64,000 bases of DNA from UBA3102 sp964413055 (lineage in GTDB: Bacteria; Bacillota; Desulfotomaculia; Desulfotomaculales; Pelotomaculaceae), in assembly GCA_964413055.1 (NCBI GenBank), contig CAYPRB010000004.1:132731-196730 (forward strand). The letters are read 5' to 3'. The position numbers were made by a program, and so were the translations under genes. Shown here piece by piece: positions 27,744 through 35,831 of this stretch (the stretch's first letter is position 1; each line of letters opens with the position of its first letter). Under the pieces are notes generated by a model. That model was not told the DNA's origin. It saw only the letters and a program-made list of their open reading frames with translations, and made no database searches.

Positions 27744-28505
27744 ATGAATTTGCATGATAGTAGTTCTGTGGAGTTACTTTTGCCGCAGGAAAATCAAAAG
27801 TTCCGTTTAATGGGGGGACTGCAGGCCGTCCTTGGTTCCACGTACCTGCTGGTGGTTGCTGAAAAACCGTGGGTTACTCTGAGTTCCGGTATTTTGGGCG
27901 GCGGCCTGGGCACGAAGCGTTATTTTATTAACCGGCAGGTGCCTTCCGGTTATTGCGCCGGGCAGCCGGTTGAGGAACTGGCGGCATACCTGGCGGCTTC
28001 ATTTAAAGAATATGACCCATCCCGCCGGCCGGACTGGACCGCGCTTATGACGGCGGCACAAGTAAAGGACGCTTGCTTTATCCGCCTTGCCGGGGCGGAC
28101 TGCCGGGCGGCCGTGATTGCCACCGCCGGCGTGGATAATGCCTGTGCGGCCGGGGTCACGCCGTATTTAAACCTAGATCCCGCAGCAGTAGGACCGCCGG
28201 GGACGATTAATATTATGGCTTTTTCTTCGCGGGCCCTGACCCACGGAGCCATAGTAAATGCCGTGCAAACCGTGACCGAGGCGAAAGCCCAGGTCCTGCG
28301 CGAGTTTTCCGTCAGGTGTCCGCGTACGGGCGCTTATGCCAGCGGTACCAATACGGATGCGGTGATTATTGCCGCGCCGGATGCACCGGCTTGTCTGCCG
28401 TATGCCGGGCCGGGAACCAGGATCGGTTATCTTTTGGCCTTGGGGGTGCGCCGGGCGGTGGCGGAAGCTTTGAAAAGGTACTTGTCAAATGGGGATAAGT
28501 TTTAA
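27744..28505 (+). CDS. cbiZ: Adenosylcobinamide amidohydrolase CbiZ
   Basis: About 253 residues. CbiZ removes the aminopropanol or nucleotide-loop side chain of imported corrinoids so they can be rebuilt into the cell's own cobamide. Visible family blocks: SSGILGGGLG near the start, ATAGVDNACAAG in the middle, TVTEAKAQVLREF and ASGTNTDAVIIAAP, then YAGPGTRIG. I place the start at ATG 27744 (AAGAG 9 nt upstream); an in-frame TTG at 27735 has no usable site. It is first in the riboswitch-controlled operon, which shows that external corrinoids are salvaged. Confidence 0.9.
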   Translation: MNLHDSSSVELLLPQENQKFRLMGGLQAVLGSTYLLVVAEKPWVTLSSGILGGGLGTKRYFINRQVPSGYCAGQPVEELAAYLAASFKEYDPSRRPDWTALMTAAQVKDACFIRLAGADCRAAVIATAGVDNACAAGVTPYLNLDPAAVGPPGTINIMAFSSRALTHGAIVNAVQTVTEAKAQVLREFSVRCPRTGAYASGTNTDAVIIAAPDAPACLPYAGPGTRIGYLLALGVRRAVAEALKRYLSNGDKF

Positions 28506-28526
28506 GATCATGCGGGAGGGAAACAG

Positions 28527-29474
28527 ATGGGTGAGAAATATAAACCATTATTTAAAGCAATGGTAATTGTTTTGATGCTGTCTTTTTTACTGGTATTATT
28601 ATGTGCTTGCGGTCAGGTACAGCAGGAAACGGGTGGTGCGGACTTTCCGCTGACCGTTACCGATGATCTGGACCGGCAGGTCACCATAAAAGAGGAACCG
28701 CAGCGGATAGTATCACTGGTACCCGCGGGAACGGAAATTCTTTTCGCCCTGGGGTTGGACGAAAAAATTGTTGGCGTAACGGAGTATTGCGATTATCCGG
28801 CTGCGGCCGCTGCAAAACCGAAAATGGGCGGGTTTTCCACGCCCAGCACCGAATTGATCGTGGCCGCCAGGCCCGATCTGGTACTGGCAACCCCCATACA
28901 AAAAGATTTTATCCGGCAGATGGAAGGAACCGGACTGGCGGTGGTGGCTTTTGAAGCGTATGACTTAAATGAAGTGCTGGCAAAAATCCGGTTGATCGGG
29001 CGGGTGACGGGTGCCGTCGCAACGGCAGAGCAGCTGGTTGACGGTATGCAGAAACGTATTGATGCCGTTGCGGACAAGGTCAGTGGTCTTTCCGAAGTCC
29101 AGAAACCGGAAGTCTTTTTTGAAATCTGGCCCGATCCCCTGACCACCGGGGGAGCGAAGAGTTTTCTCAACAGCCTGATCACTGCCGCCGGTGGAAAGAA
29201 TATTGCGGGAGATATTGAACGTGATTGGGTGACTTACAGCGTGGAAATGCTGCTGGCCCGGAATCCGGAAGTAATTATATTTTCCCATCACGGCGATTCC
29301 AGGCAAACAGCGGAAGATATCAAGGCGCGCCAGGGGTGGGAACAGGTGGCGGCTATTAAGCATAATCGCATCGGGCACATCGTAGATGAAAATTTGGTCG
29401 TGCGCGCCGGTCCGCGGGTAGTGGAAGGTCTGGAGCAGATAGCTGCAATCATCCACCCGGAGTTCTTTAATTAA
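28527..29474 (+). CDS. btuF: Corrinoid ABC transporter substrate-binding lipoprotein (BtuF-like)
   Basis: 315 residues. The N-terminus has a hydrophobic stretch ending in the lipobox LLCAC, so it is a membrane-tethered lipoprotein. The rest is the helical-backbone metal-receptor fold: QRIVSLVPAGTEILFALGLDEKIVGV, then ARPDLVLA, and EVFFEIWPDPLTTGG. The cobalamin riboswitch and cbiZ argue for corrinoid rather than iron-siderophore uptake. GGGAGGG before ATG. Confidence 0.9.
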   Translation: MGEKYKPLFKAMVIVLMLSFLLVLLCACGQVQQETGGADFPLTVTDDLDRQVTIKEEPQRIVSLVPAGTEILFALGLDEKIVGVTEYCDYPAAAAAKPKMGGFSTPSTELIVAARPDLVLATPIQKDFIRQMEGTGLAVVAFEAYDLNEVLAKIRLIGRVTGAVATAEQLVDGMQKRIDAVADKVSGLSEVQKPEVFFEIWPDPLTTGGAKSFLNSLITAAGGKNIAGDIERDWVTYSVEMLLARNPEVIIFSHHGDSRQTAEDIKARQGWEQVAAIKHNRIGHIVDENLVVRAGPRVVEGLEQIAAIIHPEFFN

Positions 29475-29496
29475 GCTGTCACCGAACGGAGGCTTA

Positions 29497-30546
29497 TTGT
29501 TGAACGCATACGATAAAGTTTGGCGTTGGAAAGCACTGGTCGGTATACTGGTGCTGGTTTTGGGGTTAACGGTGGTTTTTTGTACTACCATAGGTCCGGC
29601 ACCGGTTGGGTTTGTAGAGGTACTGACTATTTTGTTGCGCAAGCTGCCCTGGCTCGGTGATTTTGTCCCCCGGGGAGATTGGCCGGAAAGCTATGAAACC
29701 ATTGTCTTTCAGATGCGGCTGGCGCGGGTAATCCTGGCGGTTCTTGTTGGTGCCGGCCTGGCCGCTTCCGGGGTAGTGCTTCAGGGGCTCTTGCAAAACC
29801 CGATGGCCGACCCGTATATTCTGGGCATTTCCTCCGGTGCCGCTTTGGGCGCCACGGTGGCCATGCTTTTCAATATCGGGTCTCAGGTGCTGGGAATGTA
29901 TGCCGTACCGCTGTGCGCATTTTTGGGGGGTGTCATCACTACTTTTTCGGTATATAATTTATCCCGGACGGGGAACCGGGTTTCCATGCCGACCTTGCTG
30001 CTGGCAGGGATTGCCATGGGTGCGCTCTTATCGTCAGTGACTTCTTACGTCATGATTATGGGCGGCAGGGATATCCACCAGGTGGTCTTTTGGATTATGG
30101 GCGGTTTTTCCGGCCGCGGCTGGGAGCACGTCAGGGTATTGCTGCCCTACGTCATCACAGGGTTTGTCGTAATATATTTCTATGCCCAGAAGCTGAACGT
30201 GATTTTAATGGGTGAAGAACAGGCACAGCACCTGGGCGTCGATGTAGAGCGGTTGAAACAAATTATGCTGGGCGCCGCAACTTTATCGGCCGCTGCCGCC
30301 GTGGCCGTAAGCGGGATCATCGGCTTTGTGGGACTGATTATTCCTCATGCCGTACGACTTCTGATCGGGCCCGACCACCGTGTGCTTTTTCCCGCATCGG
30401 CACTGGTGGGCGCCATTTTTTTAACTTTGGCCGATGCACTGGCACGAGTGGCCGCAGCTCCCCAGGAAATACCGGTAGGTATTATCACGGCCCTTTGCGG
30501 CGGGCCTTTTTTCATTTACCTGTTGCGAAAACGTCCCTACCATTAA
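29497..30546 (+). CDS. btuC: Corrinoid ABC transporter permease (BtuC/FecCD family)
   Basis: 349 residues with about ten membrane segments. Family motifs are RLARVILAVLVGAGLAASGVVLQGLLQNPMADPYILGISSGA and GFVGLIIPHAVRLLIGPDHR, the latter the contact loop for the ATPase. TTG start with GGAGG 7 nt upstream. It lies between btuF and btuD. Confidence 0.93.
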   Translation: MLNAYDKVWRWKALVGILVLVLGLTVVFCTTIGPAPVGFVEVLTILLRKLPWLGDFVPRGDWPESYETIVFQMRLARVILAVLVGAGLAASGVVLQGLLQNPMADPYILGISSGAALGATVAMLFNIGSQVLGMYAVPLCAFLGGVITTFSVYNLSRTGNRVSMPTLLLAGIAMGALLSSVTSYVMIMGGRDIHQVVFWIMGGFSGRGWEHVRVLLPYVITGFVVIYFYAQKLNVILMGEEQAQHLGVDVERLKQIMLGAATLSAAAAVAVSGIIGFVGLIIPHAVRLLIGPDHRVLFPASALVGAIFLTLADALARVAAAPQEIPVGIITALCGGPFFIYLLRKRPYH

Positions 30547-30590
30547 AAACAGCCCGGTAACGGCAGGCACCTTTAGGAGAGTGAAAACGG

Positions 30591-31844
30591 TTGGTAGTGC
30601 TTAAAGTTCACGATATTGAGTGTGCTTACGGTTCGGCCAAAGTGCTGAACGGTTTGACCTTTGCCATAGCACGCGGGGGATTTACCGGTGTAATCGGCCC
30701 GAACGGTTCCGGTAAATCTACCGTGTTACGCTGTATCAGCCGGGTGCTGAAGCCGGTCCGGGGGAGCGTGTTACTGGATGAGCACAACTTGTACGGTTTG
30801 AGTACCCTGGAAACCGCCCGCAAAATGGCGGTGGTGCCGCAGGAAACGGCAGTAAATTTTTCTTTTACGGTTGAAGAAGTAGTACTGATGGGCCGTTCTC
30901 CCTATTTGGGCCGTTTTCAGGCGGAAGGAAAAAAAGATTATGAAATAGTCGCCCGGGCCATGGAATTGACCGATACCGGTTACCTGGCCGACCGGTTGAT
31001 TACTGCCATCAGCGGGGGAGAACGGCAGAAAGTGATTATCGCCCGGGCCCTGGCGCAGGAACCCGAAATTATTCTTCTGGACGAACCTACCTCCCACCTG
31101 GATATTAATCACCAGATTGAAATCTTAAACTTACTGCAGCGCTTAAACCGGGAAGCGGGATTGACCGTGGTTTCGGTTTTTCACGATTTAAACCTGGCTG
31201 CCCAGTACTGCAAAGATTTAATTCTGATGCAAAGAGGGAAAATATTCTCCCTGGGGAAACCGGGGGCGGTGCTGACGGCCGGGATCATCAAAAAAGTATA
31301 CGGCGCTGACGTGTTAGTGAAGAAGCATCCGGTTACGGGACGCCCCACCGTTATGCCCCTGGCCCGGGTGCAGCCGGAAAATAAGCCGCGGGGCAGAGTG
31401 CATGTTGTTTGCGGCGGCGGAGAAGGAGCGGCTATGCTGGAGCTTTTGGTCGAGTACGGTTACGAGGTGACCGCCGGGGTGATTAACGCCGGTGACATAG
31501 ATTGGGAAACAGCCGGACTGCTGGGCATTGAAACGGCGGAAGAGGTGCCGTTTAGCCTGATTTCGAATAAAAGCCACGCGGAAAATATCCGGCTTATTAA
31601 AAGTGCGGATGCTTGTATTATGGTAAGCATACCGTTCGGCCGGGGAAATCTTAAAAATCTGGAGGCTTTGGCCCTGGCCCGCGATTGGGGCAAGCCCGTG
31701 CTGGTGGTGGAGGAGCGGGATATTGGGGAGCGCGACTTTACCGGCGGGCAGGCCGGGCTAATGTATAATGAGTTAAAGAAAAAGGGTGCCGTGGTGTTTA
31801 AAGATAAGCACGAATTGCTCAGGAGATTGAAATATCTCATATAA
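30591..31844 (+). CDS. btuD: Corrinoid ABC transporter ATPase with extra C-terminal domain
   Basis: 417 residues. Residues 1-255 are a normal FecE/BtuD-type ATPase: Walker A GPNGSGKST, Q-loop VVPQE, signature AISGGERQKV, Walker B IILLDEPTSHLD, switch His in SVFHDLNLA. Residues about 265-417 are an added domain not found in standard BtuD (about 250 residues), starting HVVCGGGEGAAMLELL and containing SIPFGRGNLKNLEAL and KPVLVVEERDIGERDF. It resembles a small nucleotide- or ligand-binding alpha/beta domain, but I do not recognise it. TTG start with AGGAG 10 nt upstream. Confidence 0.9.
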   Translation: MVVLKVHDIECAYGSAKVLNGLTFAIARGGFTGVIGPNGSGKSTVLRCISRVLKPVRGSVLLDEHNLYGLSTLETARKMAVVPQETAVNFSFTVEEVVLMGRSPYLGRFQAEGKKDYEIVARAMELTDTGYLADRLITAISGGERQKVIIARALAQEPEIILLDEPTSHLDINHQIEILNLLQRLNREAGLTVVSVFHDLNLAAQYCKDLILMQRGKIFSLGKPGAVLTAGIIKKVYGADVLVKKHPVTGRPTVMPLARVQPENKPRGRVHVVCGGGEGAAMLELLVEYGYEVTAGVINAGDIDWETAGLLGIETAEEVPFSLISNKSHAENIRLIKSADACIMVSIPFGRGNLKNLEALALARDWGKPVLVVEERDIGERDFTGGQAGLMYNELKKKGAVVFKDKHELLRRLKYLI

Positions 31845-31866
31845 AAAGTCTATTAAGTTGCCCGCA

Positions 31867-31952
31867 GGTCACCGAAGGTGAATTTGATGTTTTCCAAGAG
31901 CGGCCCTGCTTAGGCGGGGTAAACTTTTGTCACAAAAGCTTTAAAGGTGACC
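31867..31952 (+). ncRNA. Possible structured leader RNA upstream of sigI
   Basis: GGTCACC (31867) pairs with GGTGACC (31946) and encloses several short hairpins: ACC-GAA-GGT, CCCTGC-TTAG-GCGGGG (31904-31919) and CTTTTG-TCA-CAAAAG (31924-31938). The multi-branched arrangement between btuD and sigI looks selected. It fits no riboswitch class I know. It may be a sigI leader or an operon-end structure. Confidence 0.4.
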
Positions 31953-32069
31953 CCTTAAATAAAAGCCTTGCCTGCGTATTACACGATAAGAACCGTTTAA
32001 AGACCTTGTTGCTGCTGTTAGTCAGTGTATTACCAGGGAAAGAGGTGAGCGGAAGGAAGGGAGGATAAT

Positions 32070-32792
32070 TTGTTTCCCATACCGGACGCAGCAGAAAAAA
32101 TAAAAAAGATCCAACAGGGGGACCGTCTGACCAGGGAAATATTTCTAGAAAACAGCAAGCCGTTTATTTATAAACAAGTATGCAGGTTTTCCGGGAGAAC
32201 CATGGATTGGAACCGGGATGACGAACTGGCGGTGGCACTGATTGCTTTCAATGAAGCGCTCGACCGTTACCGTGACGAAAGAGGAGTTCCTTTTCCGGCT
32301 TTTGCCGGGATAGTAATAAGAAGCCGGCTTACCGATTATTACCGCAAGGAAAACAAGCATGCAGCCGGATTTTTATTACCCGGCAACGAAATAAACGGAA
32401 TTGATTCGGCCAGGTCATGGGATACTTACCTGAAAGAAGAGACAGAAAAGGAGCGGGCGGAAGAAATAAAAGAGTTTGGAAACATGCTGGAAAAATACGG
32501 TGTTAACTTTGAAGACCTGGTTAAAAGTTCACCCAAACATAGCACCACCCGCCGGGATTTGATGCAGGCGGCACGAGTGCTGGCCGGGCAAAAAGGTCTT
32601 TGGGAAAAATTCAAAAACGGTAAAAAACTGCCTCTGAATGCAATGATTGAAGAAACCGGTATAGGCCGCAAGACCCTGGAAAGGGGCCGCAAATACATTA
32701 TCGCCATGGCATTATTGATTTCCAGGCGGGAAGAGTTTCTCTACCTTAGCTCATATCTGAACCTGACGGAAGTAAATCCTGAGGGGGGCTGA
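32070..32792 (+). CDS. sigI: RNA polymerase sigma factor SigI
   Basis: 240 residues of the SigI family, controlled by a membrane anti-sigma factor. A region-2 like segment (DELAVALIAFNEALDRY and FPAFAGIVIRSRLTDYYRKE) leads into the SigI-specific C-terminal domain with a helix-turn-helix (LNAMIEETGIGRKTLERGRKYIIAM). TTG start behind GGGAGG. It is followed 3 nt later by its anti-sigma gene. In clostridia these pairs control polysaccharide or cell-wall responses (family knowledge). Confidence 0.9.
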   Translation: MFPIPDAAEKIKKIQQGDRLTREIFLENSKPFIYKQVCRFSGRTMDWNRDDELAVALIAFNEALDRYRDERGVPFPAFAGIVIRSRLTDYYRKENKHAAGFLLPGNEINGIDSARSWDTYLKEETEKERAEEIKEFGNMLEKYGVNFEDLVKSSPKHSTTRRDLMQAARVLAGQKGLWEKFKNGKKLPLNAMIEETGIGRKTLERGRKYIIAMALLISRREEFLYLSSYLNLTEVNPEGG

Positions 32793-32795
32793 TAA

Positions 32796-33772
32796 ATGGA
32801 AAAACGTGGAATAATATTAAAAATAAAAAAAAGGTCCTGTGTCGTCCTGACTCCCGGCGGCGAATACAGGAAAGCCCCCCTGCCCGAAGACGGAAAGGCT
32901 GCAGTCGGACGCGAGATAACCTTCAGACAAAGGAAGAGTTTTTTTAACTTCAGATATTTTGCGGTGGCAGCGTCATTATTGTTGTTATTCATTTTATCCG
33001 GATGGTTTTATTTATCACAAAACCATCCGGCGGTTGCTTACCTTTCGCTAGATATTAATCCCAGTATTGAGCTGGCTGTTTCCGCCGACCGGAAAGTTTT
33101 ATCGGCCCGCGGGTTGAATCAGGACGGCAGAATAATCCTGGGGGAAGCCAAAGTAAAAGGGCGGGACCTGCTTGAAGCTACCGGAATTATTGTGTCTCAA
33201 GCTGTACATGACGGTTACCTGGCGGAAAAGGACGATAACGTGATCCTGGCCACTTTAACGGTTGATGCGGACAAGGAATACGTGGTCGACCTGGAATCTG
33301 TTTACCGGACCATTCAAGAACCGGTAACTTCCAGAGGGGTGGAGGCAGAGATAATCATACAACCGGTAGATTCCGAAGTCCGGTGTGAGGCTGCCGGGTG
33401 TGGATTGTCCACCGGCAGGTATCTTTTACAGCAAAAAGCGCTTAAAGAGGGTATAAAAGTCACTGACCGGGAAATAAANNNNNNNNNNNNNNNNNNNNNN
33501 NNNNNNNNNNNNNNNNNNNNNNNNNNNNNNNNNNNNNNNNNNNNNNNNNNNNNNNNNNNNNNNNNNNNNNNNNNNNNNATACCGGGCGGGGAATTTATGT
33601 GGAACGTGGCGCAGCCAAAGCCAACCAGAGTAAAAAACCTGGCGCCGGCGGTACTGCCGGCAACGACCATAACCAGTCTAAAAATAAAAGCGGTGGCAAG
33701 GCTCAAGACAAAAATGATTCAAAAAACAAGTTCCGGCAGCCGGATGGCAAATCAGGGTCTAATAATAAATAA
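32796..33772 (+). CDS. rsgI: RsgI-type anti-sigma factor (interrupted by assembly gap)
   Basis: The N-terminal RsgI domain (about 1-48, KRGIILKIKKRSCVVLTPGGEY) binds SigI inside the cell. A membrane helix (about 53-70) follows, then an outer domain with YLSLDINPSIELAV. The frame enters the 100-N gap at 33479. After the gap the sensible frame is RGIYVERGAAKANQSKKPG, a Lys/Asn/Gly-rich tail ending in TAA at 33770-33772. That frame does not join the first if the gap is exactly 100 nt, so the gap length is nominal. A reading on to 33905 in the other frame is an artefact. Confidence 0.8.
33479..33578. other. Assembly gap (100 N)
   Basis: A run of 100 N inside rsgI. Reading-frame logic shows the true length must leave remainder 2 when divided by 3, so 100 is a placeholder. 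Confidence 0.95.
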
Positions 33773-33780
33773 ATTAGTTA

Positions 33781-33806
33781 AACCGGCCAACGCCGGTTTC
33801 TTCATT
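33781..33806. terminator. Bidirectional terminator between rsgI and the UPF0756 gene
   Basis: AACCGGC and GCCGGTT pair around CAAC. T-rich sequence follows on both strands, fitting the two convergent genes. Confidence 0.7.
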
Positions 33807-33849
33807 TTCTCCACCCCATCCCAAACTCTTTTTTCACCTGTATTTTCAT

Positions 33850-34326
33850 CTAGAAGAAAAGATTGGCCAATTGGATCAGTATTGCCGTCACTGCTGCCGC
33901 CATAACCGGTCCGCAAGGTGTTCCCCGGAGAATAAAAATACCCAGCACGGTTCCGACTGTCATGCCGAATATGATTTCGGGAGCATTATTCATTAAAGCC
34001 AGTCCGTCCCCGTTGAGCTTGGTGGCCAGCGCCCCGGCAGCCACGGCAAAAATACCTTTTAAAGTAACTACGGATTGCAAATCTTCCTTAGTTAGTTTTT
34101 CCGTGGCTATCGGGGTAAGGATATGCAGCATTAAAAGAACCAGACCTGCTTCCAGGCCCCTTTTTTCCAGTACCGGCATGACTGTTTGGTCCAGGTTGAA
34201 ATATTTTAGACATAATAAAATACAGGCTGAAGTTACAACCAGATTGGATTTGCCAAAGATGCCCATAAAAAGCAGGGCCACCAGGATCAGTTCAGACGGG
34301 TTTAGCCCCCAGGTTTCAGTGTTCAC
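33850..34326 (-). CDS. UPF0756/DUF441 family membrane protein
   Basis: A 158-residue protein with four to five hydrophobic segments. The block IFGKSNLVVTSACILLCLKYF near the start and NAPEIIFGMTVGTVLGIFILRGTPCGPVMAAA near the end are characteristic of this family, which has no known function. It stands alone on the minus strand. Confidence 0.85.
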   Translation of the reverse strand: MNTETWGLNPSELILVALLFMGIFGKSNLVVTSACILLCLKYFNLDQTVMPVLEKRGLEAGLVLLMLHILTPIATEKLTKEDLQSVVTLKGIFAVAAGALATKLNGDGLALMNNAPEIIFGMTVGTVLGIFILRGTPCGPVMAAAVTAILIQLANLFF

Positions 34327-34469
34327 CCATATTCAACCCCTCAATATTCATAATTTATTTTTATTGAACCAAATTATTACAAATTATTAAGTAAAAGTTC
34401 AGATACTGAAGAGGGTTTTTCCGGGTCGGAAGTGAATTTTAAATAAAAAATCATTTGGTGGTGATTAAA

Positions 34470-34871
34470 ATGACTCATAATTTAAAAGCCGGCATTGAGG
34501 GTGCGGCCGAAGTAGTGGTGAGTGAACAAAATACAGCGATAGCTTTTGGCAGCGGTGCGGTGGATTTGTTTGGAACCCCGGCGATGATTGGATTGATGGA
34601 AAAGGCAGCTTTGTCTTCCGTTGATCCGCTGCTGGGGGAGGGAGTTTGCACCGTGGGTATAAAGGTGGATGTAAAGCATATGGCCGCTACGCCTCCGGGC
34701 ATGAAGGTAGTAGCAAAATCACGTTTAACCGGAATCGACGGCAAGCGCCTGGTTTTTGCAGTGGAAGCGTGGGACGAGCAAGATTTAATTGGAAAAGGGA
34801 TGCACGAGCGTTATATCATCAAACTGGATAGTTTTATCAAGCGGGCGGAGGCCAAATCTAAAGATGTCTAA
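34470..34871 (+). CDS. Hotdog-fold thioesterase (FlK-like)
   Basis: About 133 residues. The pattern GSGAVDLFGTPAMIGLMEKAA followed by GEGVCTVGIKVDVKHMAATPPGMKV matches the fluoroacetyl-CoA thioesterase-like group, in which Thr, Glu and His are catalytic; a Thr, a Glu and an HMAATP segment are present. The real substrate is probably another short acyl-CoA. The ATG at 34470 has GGTGGTG upstream; an in-frame TTG lies five codons earlier. Confidence 0.82.
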   Translation: MTHNLKAGIEGAAEVVVSEQNTAIAFGSGAVDLFGTPAMIGLMEKAALSSVDPLLGEGVCTVGIKVDVKHMAATPPGMKVVAKSRLTGIDGKRLVFAVEAWDEQDLIGKGMHERYIIKLDSFIKRAEAKSKDV

Positions 34872-34984
34872 TGGATAAGCGATAAAAAGGTCTTACGGCT
34901 CCTTTGGTTTGCTATAATTAATATAAATAAATAATATATTCCAAGATACGGTATCGTTTCACCGAGCAAACAGGGGGTGTCCGG

Positions 34985-35779
34985 ATGCGCCTGATTTTCC
35001 TCACCGATACGCATATTAAAGTCAACCGGCCCGTTAATCGCCGGGACGATTTTATGGGTGCCATATTCCGCAAGTTTACGGAAATAATTGCTCTATGTCG
35101 CCGGCTAAGGGTTGATCTGGTGATTCACGGCGGGGATGTTTTTGACCAGCCCCGGCCGGAGCAAAGAGCACTGGATTTGTTTTGTTGGTTTTTAAAAGAA
35201 CTGGACCTCCCGGTTTACTGTATTGCGGGCAACCACGATTTGATTAATCAGGACCTGGAAAGTATTGAGCATACCGCTTTGGGCTATTTAGCCAGGACAC
35301 GCCGGATCAGTTTCCTGCAGCCCGGAAAGAAGAATTACCTGGCCAACGGCAGTTGTGTAATTCAGCTGAGCGGGCAACATTTTCACCGGGGTATTGACCG
35401 CCGCAAAAACAGCCGGGTTTATATGGTAAAGAAGCGGCAATGCGATCTGGCCATACACGTTGTCCACGGTATGCTCCTGCCCAGGGCGTTTTCCGACAAG
35501 GTTCCCTGCACCCTCATCTCTGAAGTAACTGCCACTGAGGCTGATTTTACCCTGGGTGCTCATGCCCACCTGGGTTATCACGTGGCTACCGGAGGTAAAT
35601 ATTTTTTAAATCCTGGCGCGCTTGCCCGCCTGACCAATTTAAAAAGAGAATTGGTCCGGGTGCCCCAGGTGCTTTTTATGGATTTTACCGCTGGGTGCGG
35701 CTACAGTTTTATACCCCTGCGTGATGTGCGTCCGGGAAACGAGGTTATGCTTAATTACCCGGCGGGACTAACGGTGTGA
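34985..35779 (+). CDS. SbcD/Mre11-like metallophosphoesterase
   Basis: 264 residues with the full calcineurin-like metal set: DTH (8-10), GGDVFD (about 49-54), GNHD (about 84-87), a later VVHGML and the GAHAHLGYH motif. It resembles the N-terminal nuclease domain of SbcD without the C-terminal capping domain. It lies 52 nt before addB, so a role in DNA break processing with AddAB is a fair inference. No sbcC-like gene is present here. Confidence 0.83.
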   Translation: MRLIFLTDTHIKVNRPVNRRDDFMGAIFRKFTEIIALCRRLRVDLVIHGGDVFDQPRPEQRALDLFCWFLKELDLPVYCIAGNHDLINQDLESIEHTALGYLARTRRISFLQPGKKNYLANGSCVIQLSGQHFHRGIDRRKNSRVYMVKKRQCDLAIHVVHGMLLPRAFSDKVPCTLISEVTATEADFTLGAHAHLGYHVATGGKYFLNPGALARLTNLKRELVRVPQVLFMDFTAGCGYSFIPLRDVRPGNEVMLNYPAGLTV

Positions 35780-35831
35780 AATACCACAAACTCAGAGGTT
35801 TAGTAAATTCGTTTTTACAGAAGGTGAAAGA

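Noticed and set aside
33479..33905. Long C-terminal extension of RsgI read through the gap in one frame
   Set aside because: The frame after the gap gives unlikely sequence and passes through the terminator; the alternative frame gives a typical RsgI tail ending at 33772.
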